A DNA stretch of 64,000 bases from Lepus europaeus (GCF_033115175.1 NC_084837.1:63325266-63389265); one strand, 5' to 3'. Positions 53,245-63,753 are shown, numbered from the stretch's first letter. Notes: a model not told the origin generated them from the letters alone. Program-made: numbers and translations.

Positions 53245-53760
53245 TTAAGACAGTTCTTGACTCTTTGCTCAAACTGCCAATGACTTTCCATCTCACTCAC
53301 ACTCAAAATCCTTATGATATCTAGAAAGGCCTATGAGATCTCCCTCTGCCCCTCCCATCTCCTAACAACCTTTTTCACTATGGTCCTGTCACACACATAA
53401 GGAATGCTTCAGCCTGGGGGTTTAGCACTTGGCAAGTACACTTTCTTTAAATTCTTCAACCTGCCACCCACATGGCTGGTTTCCAGGCTTCCTCCAGGCT
53501 CTGTTTCAATGGCAGCTCTTCGGAGAACTTTTCTCTGTCCACTCCACATAAACAGGAACTCCCTGACACTCCATTCACTTATACCATGCTTTATTTTCCA
53601 TAGCACTTACTGCTGGTGATACATTAGAACGTTTATTGTCTTACATTAGAATGCAAGCTTTTTGAGAGCTGGAACTTTGTGGTGATTATTGCTTTACCCC
53701 AGTCCTCAGAACAATGTCTGGCATATAGCAGGTTCCCAAATATTTTGCTGGAATGATAGG
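53245..53760 (+). mobile_element. L2 (LINE2) 3' end
   Basis: The sequence caatgactttccatctcact, tccatagcacttactgctg, agaatgcaagctttttgaga and caatgtctggcatatagcag is a well-preserved L2 3' region. Confidence 0.9.
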
Positions 53761-53856
53761 GAACACATCAAAGATCTTATAAGAAAAGCAATGCATGAGA
53801 CATGAACACCATACCTGTACAGAGGCAATGCTGGGAAAGACTGACACAATACTTAC

Positions 53857-53915
53857 TGCAGCACCAAACTTCTGCTGGAACTGATCAATGACTGTATATG
53901 TCACCTCCTCGTCCT
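53857..53915 (-). CDS. EXD1: EXD1 coding exon D (start of exonuclease fold)
   Basis: The exon is 59 nt, with acceptor ...ttctgtag and a consensus donor GTAAGT. It reads EDEEVTYTVIDQFQQKFGAA across the upstream junction and ends in phase 0. This is the conserved segment leading into the first strands of the DEDD exonuclease fold. An L2 3' end (53,245-53,760) ends about 100 nt past the exon in the downstream intron. Confidence 0.95.
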
Positions 53916-54209
53916 CTACAGAACAAGGGTGATGGCATTAAAGACAGTTTTCAGCTTTCACAAAAGAAGAGCCTTCCCACAAATTGAGGCCATAATCATA
54001 AACTCCTCCTTGATTATGAATCAAATGTCTAATGTTATTTTATTATCATTTGCATCAGCCTATCTCAGAGTAACATTAATTAGTAACCTGTATGTCAAAT
54101 GGAAATAAACAAAAGCCCCACCAATGATAATCTTACAAAATGAACTGTTTACTCATGTCCTGTGATAGTTCAATAATGTTTTACTCCACATGGTTTTGTC
54201 TTGAATGCT

Positions 54210-54468
54210 TCAACATATAAATATTTATTTATGTTTTTGAGAGGGAGGGAGTGAGAGAAACTCCCTTTTGCTGGCCTGTTCCCAAAACAATTGGGAACTC
54301 AATCCAAGTCTCCCATGTGACAGGAATCCAATTACCTGAGTTACCACCACTGCCTTCCAGGGTCTGCAACAGCAGGAAGCTGGAGTCAGGAACTAGAGGC
54401 GTGTATGGAACCCAGGTACTCTAATGTGGGATGTGGGTGTCTCAACTTCTAGGCTAAATGCCTGCCCC
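54210..54468 (-). mobile_element. CSINE, old class
   Basis: The copy runs from tataaatatttatttatgtt to ttctaggctaaatgcctgcc. Confidence 0.75.
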
Positions 54469-54516
54469 AAGATGTGAACTTTTCCAAAGAATGCTCATCA
54501 CAAAAACATGAGCCTG

Positions 54517-54831
54517 TTGGGGACAGGTGTTTGGTATGGCGGATAAGACACCACTTGGTACCCTGGCATCTCTTACTGGAATGTCTGGGCTTGAGTTCCA
54601 AGCTTTGTTCCCAATTCCAGCTTCCTGCTAGTGCATACCCTGGGAGGCAGTATGTGATGGCTCAAGTAGTTGGGTTCCTATCACCCATGTGGGAGACAAA
54701 TATTGAGTTTCTGGCTCCCAGCTTTGGCCTGGCCCAGCCCTGGCCATTACAGGCATTTAGTGGGGTGAATCATAAGATGGGAGGTCTCTCTCTGTCTCTA
54801 TATCTCTTTCAAATAAAATTAAAAAGTACAA
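54517..54831 (+). mobile_element. CSINE, old class
   Basis: The copy runs from tggggacaggtgtttggtat through cttcctgctagtgcataccc to tcaaataaaattaaaaag. Confidence 0.84.
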
Positions 54832-54989
54832 AAAATTGAAATATATCAAATAACAGAGTCCTAGAAATGAGCCAATTCCCATGCTTTGGGAATTTTCTGG
54901 GTCTTGATAGTCAATTATTTTTGAAAATGATGTAATTTTTAAAAACTAGAGGTATAACATAACACAGAGTTCTTCTCTGTCTCCAATTT

Positions 54990-55290
54990 TCTAAGGCTTT
55001 GGGGGTGGAGTCCTCATGATTGATCCTGGTGGCTTTGAAAGGAGAGAGACCACTTTTTAGACATAGACAGAGTCAGACGAGTGTGCTCCCTGTCTCCTGC
55101 CATGGGATGCTCTGCCTTGCCTTCAGACTCTGTCAGCAAAAATGCTGTCACGAGAGGCCAAACTAGTGGGGACTGCCCTGCCCAATCTTGGACTGTAGAC
55201 CTCTAGAACCATGAGCCAAAACAATCTTTTCTTATAAGTAGCCTCCCTCAGCTATTTTGTTATAGTAACAAACCTGACTAAGCCAGCCAG
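54990..55290 (+). mobile_element. MaLR (MST/THE-like) LTR relic
   Basis: The sequence gtggagtcctcatgattgat, ctgtctcctgccatgggatg, tctagaaccatgagccaaaa and attttgttatagtaacaaac follows the MaLR LTR pattern. Confidence 0.7.
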
Positions 55291-55391
55291 CTGAGTATTC
55301 CACGACAGAATCATGAATCAGGGTTACACCAACTCTCAGCAACTCTGAACCACGATCCTGGCAGCCTAGAGAATTCAGAGCCCCTGCTCAC

Positions 55392-55519
55392 CTGATGTGT
55401 TGTACTTCAGGTCATTCAGCAGAGAGATGGGTGGTGCTCCAGGATCAGGAGAGGCAGGCTCACACACATTTGGGTTTTCATCTTGCATTTTATCCACACT
55501 TGTCCTTTCCGAATTCAGA
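55392..55519 (-). CDS. EXD1: EXD1 coding exon C (acidic, Pro/Ser-rich linker)
   Basis: The exon is 128 nt, with acceptor ...gggtag and donor GTGAGC. It is entered in phase 2 and left in phase 1. It encodes 43 residues rich in Asn, Asp, Glu, Pro and Ser, including NPNVCEPASPDPGAPPIS, and probably forms a flexible linker. The acceptor was chosen because it alone keeps the frame between exons B and D. Its polypyrimidine tract is poor (ttttgttggaagggtag), so a nearby alternative acceptor is possible. About 100 bp to its right lies an old MaLR-type LTR relic. Confidence 0.85.
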
Positions 55520-55800
55520 CTACCCTTCCAACAAAACACCACTCAGGTGAACTTGTTCTCTGTGGCTGATGCCACACACAGATTCTGCCACACACTGAAG
55601 GTAAAGACTGTGGTTTCCCATTGGATAGGGGACCCGTCCATCCACTGCCTACACTGACTTGAGGGTGCTATCTAAAGATGGAATAAAAGATTTCTATTCA
55701 CTTCGTCCATCTTAGGATTAAATAGCTAGTGCATTAGAGTTAGGCATGATACACTCATATGCACATATGGGAGACATCCTAATTATGCAAATTATTTCAT

Positions 55801-56466
55801 GGGGCCAGTGCTGCAGGAGTATCAGGTTAAGCTGCTGCCTGCAGTGCTGGCATCCCATATGGGCACCAGTTTGAGTCCCTGTTGCTCAACATCTGATTCA
55901 GCTCCCTGATAATGTACCTGGGAAAGCACTGGAAGATGGCCCAAGTTCATGGGCCCCTGTACCCACAAAGGTGACCTAGAAGAAGCTCCTGGCTCCTGGC
56001 TTTGGACCAGCCCAGTTCCGGCTGTTGTGGCTCTATGGGGAATGAACTAGTGGATTGAAGATTTTTCTCTGTCTCTCCCTCCCTCTGTAACTCTGCCTTT
56101 CAAATAAAATAAAAAATTTGTTTATTTATTCAAAAGGAAGAGTTAGAGAGAGAAAGGGATATTCAGAGAGAGGAGAGAAAAAGATCTACCATCTGCTGGT
56201 TCACTCCCCAGATGGCCATAATGGCCAGGGGCGGACCAGGTCAAAGCCAGGAGCCAGGAGCTTCATCCAGGTCTCCCACATGGGTGCAGGGGCCCAAGCA
56301 CTTGGGCTGTCCTCCGCTGCTTTGCCAGGCACATTAGCAGGAAGCTGGATCAGAAGTGAAGCAGCCAGAACTTAAACCATTGCCCATATGAGATACTGGC
56401 ACTGGAAATGGTGTCTTAACCCACTGTGCCACAAAATAAATAAATCTTTAAAAAGAAAAGAAAAGA
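55801..56466 (+). mobile_element. CSINE, CATATGG class, inserted at the exon B splice donor
   Basis: The copy runs from ggggccagtgctgcaggagt to ctgcctttcaaataaaa, and the tail resumes at 56,434 with aaataaataaatcttt. The TSD aaattatttcat is at 55,789-55,800 and 56,467-56,478. Its right copy ends on donor position +6. Confidence 0.94.
56114..56433 (-). mobile_element. CSINE, nested in the tail of the donor-site copy
   Basis: The copy runs from aatttgtttatttattcaaa to cttaacccactgtgccac. The last bases of the head are missing. Confidence 0.88.
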
Positions 56467-56483
56467 AAATTATTTCATCATAC

Positions 56484-56541
56484 CTGACAGAAGATGCCTT
56501 TTCTCTCACTGGTCCTTGTTCTACTTCATCCAGTAATTCCA
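56484..56541 (-). CDS. EXD1: EXD1 coding exon B
   Basis: The exon is 58 nt, entered in phase 1 after ...ttttacag and left in phase 2 at donor GTATGA. Across the upstream junction it reads VELLDEVEQGPVREKASSV, a typical EXD1 linker between the LSm-like part and the exonuclease fold. The donor bases +1 to +6 are 56,483-56,478. The +6 base is also the last base of the target-site duplication of a CSINE filling 55,801-56,466, so the mobile element begins at intron position +18. Confidence 0.93.
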
Positions 56542-57240
56542 CTGTAAAAACAACCAAATGACTTCCAACAGAGTTTCTAATCTAAACACAGTTAACCACT
56601 GCCTCTCTCCACATACCCAGACAGCGAGTTTGACTCTACACCATACATAGTAATCAGAAGTGAACTGGGCGGCAACACACAGAGCAGAGCAGAGGATCCA
56701 GAGTACTGAAAATCCCCACTATCTCGTCCCCGTGCGGCTCCGTGGTTACTCAGGACTGTGAATGTCTCCAGGGATTTCCTTTACCCTCTTGGTTCAAGGG
56801 TGCTTGTGGTCATTCCCAAAGGTTCTAGAGAATTTTTTCCCATTCACCCCAACTCTAACACACCTCCCATCACATATGTACTACTGAAGAGTTTTTTCTC
56901 TTAAACCATTCAGATATGTTCCTGATATTTTCATAAGCTGGTACATTAACAGTTCAGTGACATGAAAGGTACAGTGGAAGCCTCAGAGGAATTAGGAGAG
57001 AAACACTCTATGGAGACTCTGAAATCATATACTTTTCACCTAATTATATAGAAAATGTAGGAAAGTAGTGTATTTCATTGATTCAAAGATGCACATTTTA
57101 AGTAGTTCTGAAATTGGATGTGATTTATAATCAATGTGCATGACAGTTTAATTGGCAGCTTTGTCTTTCTTAGGGTGCAAAAGTAATAATGTGTCTTATA
57201 ATTAATGGTATCTCAGATTCAAGGACGTACACTGAGGTAT
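56542..57240. other. SINE-free part of an EXD1 intron
   Basis: About 700 bp of sequence with no exon or named repeat recognised. Confidence 0.45.
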
Positions 57241-57572
57241 TCTTTTTTTTTTTTTTTTTTTTTTTGACAGGCAGAGTTAGACAGTGAGAGAGAGAGAGAC
57301 ATAGAGAAAGGTCTTCCTTCTGTTGGTTCACCCCCCAAGTGGTCAGCGTGCTGCGCCAATCCAAAGCCAGAAGCCGGGTGCTTCTCCTGGTCTCCCATAC
57401 GGGTGCAGGGCCCAAGCACTTGGGTCATCCTCCACTGCCTTCCCGGGCCACAGCAGAGAGCTGGACTGGACGAGGAGCAGCCGGGACAGAATCCGGTGCC
57501 CCAACCGGGACTAGAACCCGGGGTGCCAGTGCCGCAGGAGGAGGATTAGCCTAGTGAGCCATGGCGCTGGCA
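57241..57572 (-). mobile_element. CSINE, young class
   Basis: T23 and gacaggcagagttagacagt lead to the head gagccatggcgctggc. The region caccccccaagtggtcagcg has lost about 10 nt. Confidence 0.93.
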
Positions 57573-57965
57573 CCCTCGCTGTTATTATAAGAAGGTGCTC
57601 AAGGGGCGAACAGCACTTGCAGCTGTATACTCAGTGAGAAGGGCCACGCAGCGCTGTCTAACTTGGAGTAGCTATGGATCGGCAGTCATTAGTTTGGTGA
57701 GATTTTCACCTCCTCCTATATTCTAGTTGTCTCACAAAGCAAAGCGATCTTGCCTTGCCTTAGCTCTGCTGGGACGATGAGAAATGCACAGCACTACAAG
57801 GTCTCAGAGCTCCCGTCTCTCACCCCCTCTATCCCGTACTCATCTTTACTTCTCCTCGGAGGGCAGAGCAGGAAGACTCGGAGTCCTTGAAAGCAGAAAC
57901 CAGTCTTGCTCCAAACCCCTTGCTTGTATCCTGCGTTCTTTGTCTGTAGCAAGGTGACCAGATGC

Positions 57966-58284
57966 TTTTTTTTTTTTTTTTTTTTTTTTGACAGGCAGAG
58001 TTAGACGGAGAGAGAGAGACAGAGAGAGAAAGGTCTTCCTTTTCCGTTGGTTCACTCTCCAAGTGCACCGATCCGAAGCCAGGAGCCAGGTGCCTCCTCC
58101 TGGTCTCCCATGTGGGTGCAGGGCCCAAGCACTTGGGCCATCCTCCACTGCCTTCCCGGGCCATAGCAGAGAGCTGGCCTGGAAGAGGGGCAACCTGTAC
58201 AGAATCCGGCGCCCTGACCGGGACTAGAACCTGGTGTGCCGGCACCGCAGGTGGAGGATTAGCCTAGTGAGCTGTGGAGCCGGC
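57966..58284 (-). mobile_element. CSINE, young class, with exact TSD
   Basis: The copy runs from gacaggcagagttagacgga to the head gagctgtggagccggc. It carries an internal deletion around tctccaagtgcaccgatcc. The TSD ccagatgc is at 57,958-57,965 and 58,285-58,292. Confidence 0.93.
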
Positions 58285-58292
58285 CCAGATGC

Positions 58293-58931
58293 ACGTTTAT
58301 AGCTACTTTTTCGGGTTAAAAATCGGCCTGCTCTTTATAAATGGCTTTTGTTGACAGAAATAAAGAACACAGCTGCTTCTTGCAATTCCCAAACCCAAAA
58401 AGCCATGATGACTAATTTTTTTGGACTGTTCTGGTGGTGAATTGTGAACTTCATTTAGCATGATTTCCCACTGGTTCCCCTGGAGCAGTGTGCTGTGCCA
58501 TCTTGGTGTGGGATTTGTACGGTATCACATTTCATTGCTGTGTTACACTTCCCCAAACAATTCTGGATTCTGAGACACGTGGCCCCAAGGTTTTAGATAT
58601 GGATTGTCAATGGATGTAGTACTTAACTAGTTTGCTGAGCAAGACAGTCCCTTCCTGGTCAGCTTCCTAAATCTGCCTGCCGTCTCCAAGGATGAGCACT
58701 GGCTGACCGCACATTGTGAAACCAAGGTGATCACACGTCTATGATGCTCACAGAGCGTCCACAGAAACAGGTAGGAGAAGGGTCAAGTCTCAGTTACCAA
58801 CTTTAAAAGTTCATAAGTGCAATATTCAAGGCAAGATCATATATCATTTTAATTCAAATATTGGAATGAGGCAGAGCAGTGGTTTTACTACTGGTTCAAA
58901 CACCAGTACCATCATTCAGGGTGAAACTCAC
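58293..58931. other. SINE-free part of an EXD1 intron
   Basis: About 640 bp next to exon A with no other exon recognised. Confidence 0.45.
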
Positions 58932-59000
58932 CGTTCACAATCTCGTGCCCAAAGAACATCTTCACTCCTGGGACACTTCGACCTGTCTCCACATTCTTCA
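58932..59000 (-). CDS. EXD1: EXD1 coding exon A (most 5' visible; LSm-like segment)
   Basis: The exon is 69 nt, with acceptor ...ctgtaacag and donor GTGAGT. It begins with the last two bases of a split codon and ends with one base of the next (phase 1). It reads KNVETGRSVPGVKMFFGHE, which matches the N-terminal LSm-like part of EXD1. The preceding exon, with the rest of the LSm fold and the start codon, was not found between 59,001 and 64,000 and should lie to the right. It may also be a diverged short exon that I missed. Confidence 0.92.
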
Positions 59001-59234
59001 CTGTTACAGAAAACAATTCATTTGATTAATAGTAATAATAATAATAATGAAAAAAAACTCATGCCTTTCAAAACTACCCCAACCTGAGTTTCCTAAAAAT
59101 CCTAATTATTTTCCCTGGGAATGAATGATCAATAATAAATTATAAAGCTCCAAGCCCTGAGCTGAGTAGTATCAAGGACAGAGTGAACCCCAGCATAATC
59201 CAAGATAAACTAAGAGGGGCAACAGAAGTCCAGC

Positions 59235-59567
59235 GGGCCGGCGCCGCGGCTCAATAGGCTAATCCTCTGCCTGCGGCACTGGCACCCTGGTTCTAGTCCC
59301 GGTTGGGGCACTGGATTCTATCCTGGTTGCCCCTCTTCCAGTCCAGCTCTCTGCTGTGGCCTGGGAAGGCAGTGGAGGATGACCCAAGTGCTTGGGCCCT
59401 GCACCCGTATGGGAGATCAGGAGAAGCACCTGGCTCCTGGCTTCGGATCGGCGCAGCACGCTGGCCGTGGTGGCCATTTGGGGGGTGAACCAACAGAAAA
59501 GGAAGACCTTTCTCTCTGTCTCTCTCTCTCTCTCACTGTCTAACTCTGCCTGTCAAAAAAAAAAGAA
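59235..59567 (+). mobile_element. CSINE, young class
   Basis: The copy runs from cgggccggcgccgcggctca to ctgcctgtcaaaaaaa. The short flank agaagt is repeated on both sides. Confidence 0.93.
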
Positions 59568-59960
59568 GTTAGTGAATTTAAACTTCCTCCAAGACTGTTC
59601 TATGGCTTGGGGAGCTAAGGACTACGTTATTTCTATTTATTTTTACTCCACCTAATTCCAGAAAAAAATTTAAGGCAGTAGATTACTTCTAGAGTCCATA
59701 TCTGGCTTCACATCATGCTACATGTCTCCAAAATTCCAGGCACAACCATCCAACTCCTGGCCCAAAGCCAGGGCTCTTCTGTGTGTTGTTAAGGGAGTTA
59801 GGAGAGGTTTGGATGTTATGTGTACAATATGCGGTTGTTTTTCCTACATGAATTTTCACTATTGCTATTTCCATAATTGTTAGAGACCCAAATAACTGAG
59901 TTCCACCCTCACTACTCCACTGAATATATTCTACTGAGGTTACTCTTCTACTAATTACCT
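59568..59960. other. Unassigned stretch, presumed EXD1 intron
   Basis: No exon or named repeat recognised. The missing LSm-encoding exon is not visible here. Confidence 0.4.
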
Positions 59961-60460
59961 AAAGGTACCATGCTGAGCACCCACTCTGAAGCACGCCCCA
60001 GAGAGACAGGCATTTCATTATATTGAACAACTAGTTCAAGGTCATACTGCCAGCAGAACTGAGAATCAAGAATCATACCCAGGCCTCCATGACTATAATA
60101 CACATTTTTTTTAAGATTTTATTTTTTGAGAGGTGGAGTTACAGACAGAAAGAGGACGAGACAGAGAGAAAGATCTTCGATCCACTGGTTCACTCTCCAG
60201 ATGGCCACAATGGCTGCAGCTGTGCTGATCTGAAGCCAGGAGTCAGGAGCTTCTTCTGGTCTCCCATGCGGGTGCCAGGGCCCAAGCTCTTGGGCCATCT
60301 TCTATTGCTTCCCAGGCAATAGCAGAGAGCTGGACTGGAAGAAGAGCAGCTGGGACTTGAACCGGCGCCCATATGGGACATCACAGGCAGAGGCTTAGCC
60401 CACTACGCCCAGCACCGGCTCCAATACACATTCTTGTAACCACTGTCACACTGCCTACCA
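59961..60460 (+). mobile_element. MIR, split by a CSINE
   Basis: The sequence actagttcaaggtcatactg, atcatacccaggcctcca and, after the SINE, tcttgtaaccactgtcacac and tgccta follow the MIR consensus in order. Confidence 0.85.
60107..60421 (-). mobile_element. CSINE, CATATGG class, in the MIR, with TSD
   Basis: The copy runs from tttttttaagattttatttt to the head gcccagcaccggctcc. The TSD aatacacatt is at 60,097-60,106 and 60,422-60,431. Confidence 0.93.
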
Positions 60461-60577
60461 GAAGTTCCAGTCTCCTTAGCTGTCTCTACCACCACTGCTC
60501 ACTCCTTACACATAGATGGTGCCAGGGTTATGTGCTTCATTTCTTCCTATTCCTTGAACAACTGTATGGAGATAGGG

Positions 60578-60893
60578 GTGGGAGGGGTGGGTGCTGAGGC
60601 GCAGCCAGTTAAGCCACCACTTTGGATGTCTACATTCTTTTCCAGGGTGATGGTTCAAGTCTTGGCTACTTTACTTCTGATTCAGCTTCCTGCTGATGCA
60701 TCTGGGGAGGCAGCATATGATGGCTCAAGTGCTTGGCTCCCCTGCCAACCATATGGGAGACCTGGATGGAGCTCCTTGGAGACTCTTGGCTTCAGACTGG
60801 CCCAGCCATGGCTGTTTTAGACAGTTGGGTCATGAACCAGTACATGAAAAATTTCTCTCTCTGCCTTTCAAGTAGATGAAAATAAACATTGAA
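60578..60893 (+). mobile_element. CSINE, old class
   Basis: The copy runs from gggaggggtgggtgctgagg through cttcctgctgatgcatctgg to caagtagatgaaaataaac. Confidence 0.82.
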
Positions 60894-61059
60894 GAATAGT
60901 GGGGAACATCATACTTTAAAATGATCATATCTATTTCAAACTTCCTAACAGCCATTATTTCTCCATCATGAACTGATTCTCTGAGTTCTACTCAAATTTT
61001 CAAATGGCAAATAATTTATTATGAGGTTTTCAAATGTAAATAATGCTCTCCCATTGATT

Positions 61060-61437
61060 AAAAAAAAAAAAGCCTGTTCCTCTTCCCATTTCTATCAATT
61101 AGTAACAGTACTGTACACCTAATCTTTTGAGTCATAAATGTAGAAGTCATTTTCCATTGTTGTGTATTATCTAACTGATTACTAGGTTACTTATTCCCTC
61201 TCCTAAGTATTTCCAGAATCTGTCTCCATTACTTGTCATGACTTTGCTCAGACCCCCATCATTTTCTGCCTGTTGTGTCCACTGATTGGCTGAATACTCC
61301 GTATCTCTTCTCCCCTCCTCTCCAGATTCTCCCTACTGCAATCCTTACTTCACACTGCTGTCACAGCGATGCCATTCCCTGCTCTGTCCAAAAACTGCAT
61401 ACAATTATAATCAATGATAAATATGCTCAACCAACCT
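61060..61437 (+). mobile_element. L2 (LINE2) relic
   Basis: The sequence ctgttcctcttcccatttct, aagtatttccagaatctgtc, tccctactgcaatccttact and cacactgctgtcacagcgat follows the L2 3' coding region. Confidence 0.75.
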
Positions 61438-61453
61438 CTTTAGGAATATTTTT

Positions 61454-61774
61454 ATTTTTTAACATTTATTGATTTGAAAGGCAGAGTTACAGAGAGGCAG
61501 AGGCAGAGAGAAAGAAGTGTTCCATCCACTGGTTCACTCCCTAAATGGCTGTAATGGCTAGAGCTGGACCAATCCAAAGCCGAGAGCTAGGAGTGTCTTC
61601 CAGGTCTCCAATGCTGGTGTAGGGACCCAAGGACTTGGGCCATCTTCCACTGCTTTACCAGGCCATAGCAGAGAGCTGGATCAGAAGAGGAGCAGCCGGG
61701 ACTTGAACCGGCGCCCATATGGGATGCAAGCACTGCAGGCAGCGGCTTTACCAGTTACGCCACAGCGCCGGCCC
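61454..61774 (-). mobile_element. CSINE, CATATGG class, first of a same-site pair
   Basis: The copy runs from tttaacatttattgatttga to the head gccacagcgccggccc. It is bounded by ctttaggaatattttt and ctttaggattttt. Confidence 0.94.
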
Positions 61775-61786
61775 CTTTAGGATTTT

Positions 61787-62091
61787 TTTTTTTTTCTTTG
61801 ACAGATAGAGTCAGAGAAAGACAGAGAGAAAGGTCTTACTTCCGTTGGCTCACCCCCCAAAATGGCCGCTATGGCTGGAACTATGCTGATCCGAAGCCAG
61901 GAGCCAGGTGCTTCTTCCTGGTCTCCCATGCGGGTGCAGGGCCCAAGCACTTGGGCCATCCTCCACTGCCTTCCCGGGCCATAGCAGAGAGCTGGATTGG
62001 AAGAAGAGTGACTAGGACTAGAACCTGGTGCCCATATGGGATGCTGGCGCTGCAGGTGGAAGATTAACCTAGTGAGCCACAGCGCCAGCCC
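61787..62091 (-). mobile_element. CSINE, young/CATATGG intermediate, second of a same-site pair
   Basis: The copy runs from tctttgacagatagagtcag to the head gccacagcgccagccc. It is bounded by ctttaggattttt and atttaggaatattttt (62,092-62,107). Confidence 0.93.
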
Positions 62092-62326
62092 ATTTAGGAA
62101 TATTTTTAACCATAACAAAATGAATATTACTTTTTCTTATAAAACTAGCAAAAAATTAAGGGTATACATAAAAATTTTAAAAATTCAATGCTAGATTACT
62201 TAATTAACTTATTATTAGTAGCAAAATAAAAAAGGCAGAACCCTTTTGGAAGGTTATTTGGAAATGGGCATCAAACACTTAATATTGGGCTGGGCATTTG
62301 GCCTAGCAATTAAGATGCCAGTTAAG

Positions 62327-62638
62327 GGGGCTGGCATTGTGGCATAGCAAGTTAAGCTGTTGCCTGTGACACTGGCAGCCCATATGGGTACTGATACGAG
62401 TCCTGGCAGCTCTGCTTCCAATCCAGCTCCCTCCTAATGTGCCTAGGAAAGCAGTGGAAAATGGCTCAAGTGCTTGGGCTCTTGCATCCATGTGAAGCTC
62501 CTGGCTCCTGGCTTCAGCCTGGCCCAGCCCTGGCGATTGTGGCTATCTGGGGAGTGAACCAGTGGATGGAAAACCTCTCCTCCCCCAACTTCCCAGATAT
62601 CTCTTTCAAATAAATATTGTTAAAAAATAAAAATACGC
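62327..62638 (+). mobile_element. CSINE, CATATGG class, middle layer of the nest
   Basis: The copy runs from ggggctggcattgtggcata to ttcaaataaatattgtt. The TSD agttaag is at 62,320-62,326 and 63,017-63,023. Confidence 0.9.
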
Positions 62639-63000
62639 AGGCCGGCGCCGCGGCTCACTAGGCTAATCCTCCGCCTTGCGGCGCCGGCACACCGGGTTCT
62701 AGTCCCGGTTGGGGCAACGATCCTGTCCCGGTTGCCCCTCTTCCAGGCCAGCTCTCTGCTGTGGCCAGGGAGTGCAGTGGAGGATGGCCCAAGTCCTTGG
62801 GCCCTGCACCACATGGGAGACCAGGAGAAGCACCTGGCTCCTGCCATCGGATCAGCGCGGTGCGCTGGTCGCAGCGCACCTACCGCGGCGGCCATTGGAG
62901 GGTGAACCAACGGCAAAAGGAAGACCTTTCTCTCTGTCTCTCTCTCACTGTCCACTCTGCCTGTCAAAAAATAAAAAAAAAAATAAATAAAATAAATAAA
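62639..63000 (+). mobile_element. CSINE, young class, innermost layer of the nest
   Basis: The copy runs from aggccggcgccgcggctcac to ctgcctgtc and an A-rich tail with TAAA units. The TSD aaaataaaaatacgc is at 62,624-62,638 and 63,001-63,015. Confidence 0.95.
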
Positions 63001-63433
63001 AAAATAAAAATACGCTAGTTAAGACATCTGTATCCCATACTGGAGTGACTGGGTTCAATGCATATTTCCAGTCCTTTACTCTGGCTTCCTGCTAGTGTGG
63101 ATCCTGGAATACAGTGATGATGGCTCAAGTAATGGGGTTCCTGCCACCCAAGTAGAGACCTGGATTGCATTCCTGGCTCCCAGCTTTGGCTTCTGGGCTA
63201 GCCCTAGCTGTTCTGGGCATTTGGTGAATGAGCCAGCAGATGAGAGCTTTCTCTCCCTATCTTTCAAATAAAAATATATAAATAAAAAAATCCCACAAAG
63301 TTAAAATACTCATAATTGTCCCCCCAGTAATTTTACTTTTAGGAAATATTCCTAGGAAAACAATTACAACTCCAAGTATAGAACTTTTTAAAGCTTTCTG
63401 CTTTAACTTAATGAGTAAACATTTTATAGTTTT

Positions 63434-63753
63434 TTTGTTTGTTTTTTTAGTTTTTTTTTTGACAGGCAGAGTGGACAGTGAGAGAGAGACAGACAGATAG
63501 AAAGGTCTTCCTTTATTGTTGGTTCACCTTCCAATGGCTGCTGCGACCGGCGCGCTGTGCTGATCCAAAGCCAGGAGCCAGGTGCTTCTCCTGGTCTCCC
63601 ATGTGGGTACAGGGCCCAAGCACTTGGGCCATCCTCCACTGCACTCCCGGGCCACAGCACAGAGCTGGCCTGGAAGAGGGGCAACCGGGACAAAATCTGG
63701 CGCCCCGACTGGGACTAGAACCCGGTGTGTCAGCGCTGCAGGCGGAGGATTAG
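63434..63753 (-). mobile_element. CSINE, young class, 5' truncated, with exact TSD
   Basis: The copy runs from gacaggcagagtggacagtg to ctgcaggcggaggattag and lacks the last 20 nt of head. The TSD ttatagtttt is at 63,424-63,433 and 63,754-63,763. Confidence 0.94.

Larger units (their letters stand above)
32840..59000 (-). other. EXD1: EXD1 gene, ten 3'-most coding exons plus 3'UTR (5' end outside window)
   Basis: The gene is recognised from the conserved exonuclease-fold peptides of EXD1, for example VIHDCRWLSDCLSHQYG and LALEATYLLPLR. Ten exons join in frame with correct GT-AG borders on the minus strand. The visible product is 514 residues plus a stop and begins inside a codon split over an upstream exon. 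Established knowledge: EXD1 pairs with TDRD12 in the germline PET complex, which promotes piRNA biogenesis. The protein has an N-terminal LSm-like part, a DEDD-type 3'-5' exonuclease fold and a disordered C-terminus, and it is described as lacking nuclease activity. Seen here: exons 5 to 9 counted from the right edge are all multiples of three and in phase 0. Introns range from 80 nt to about 8 kb and are crowded with SINEs. In human the locus lies at 15q15, from memory, between INO80 and CHP1. Neither neighbour is visible in this window. Confidence 0.95.
62287..63290 (+). mobile_element. CSINE, old class, outer layer of a three-level nest
   Basis: The head gctgggcatttggcctagca (62,287-62,326) resumes at 63,017 with agttaagacatctgtatccc and ends tcaaataaaaatatataaat. 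Confidence 0.83.

Noticed and set aside
53404-53619. Plus-strand frame of 71 codons next to exon D
   Set aside because: It falls in an L2 3' end.
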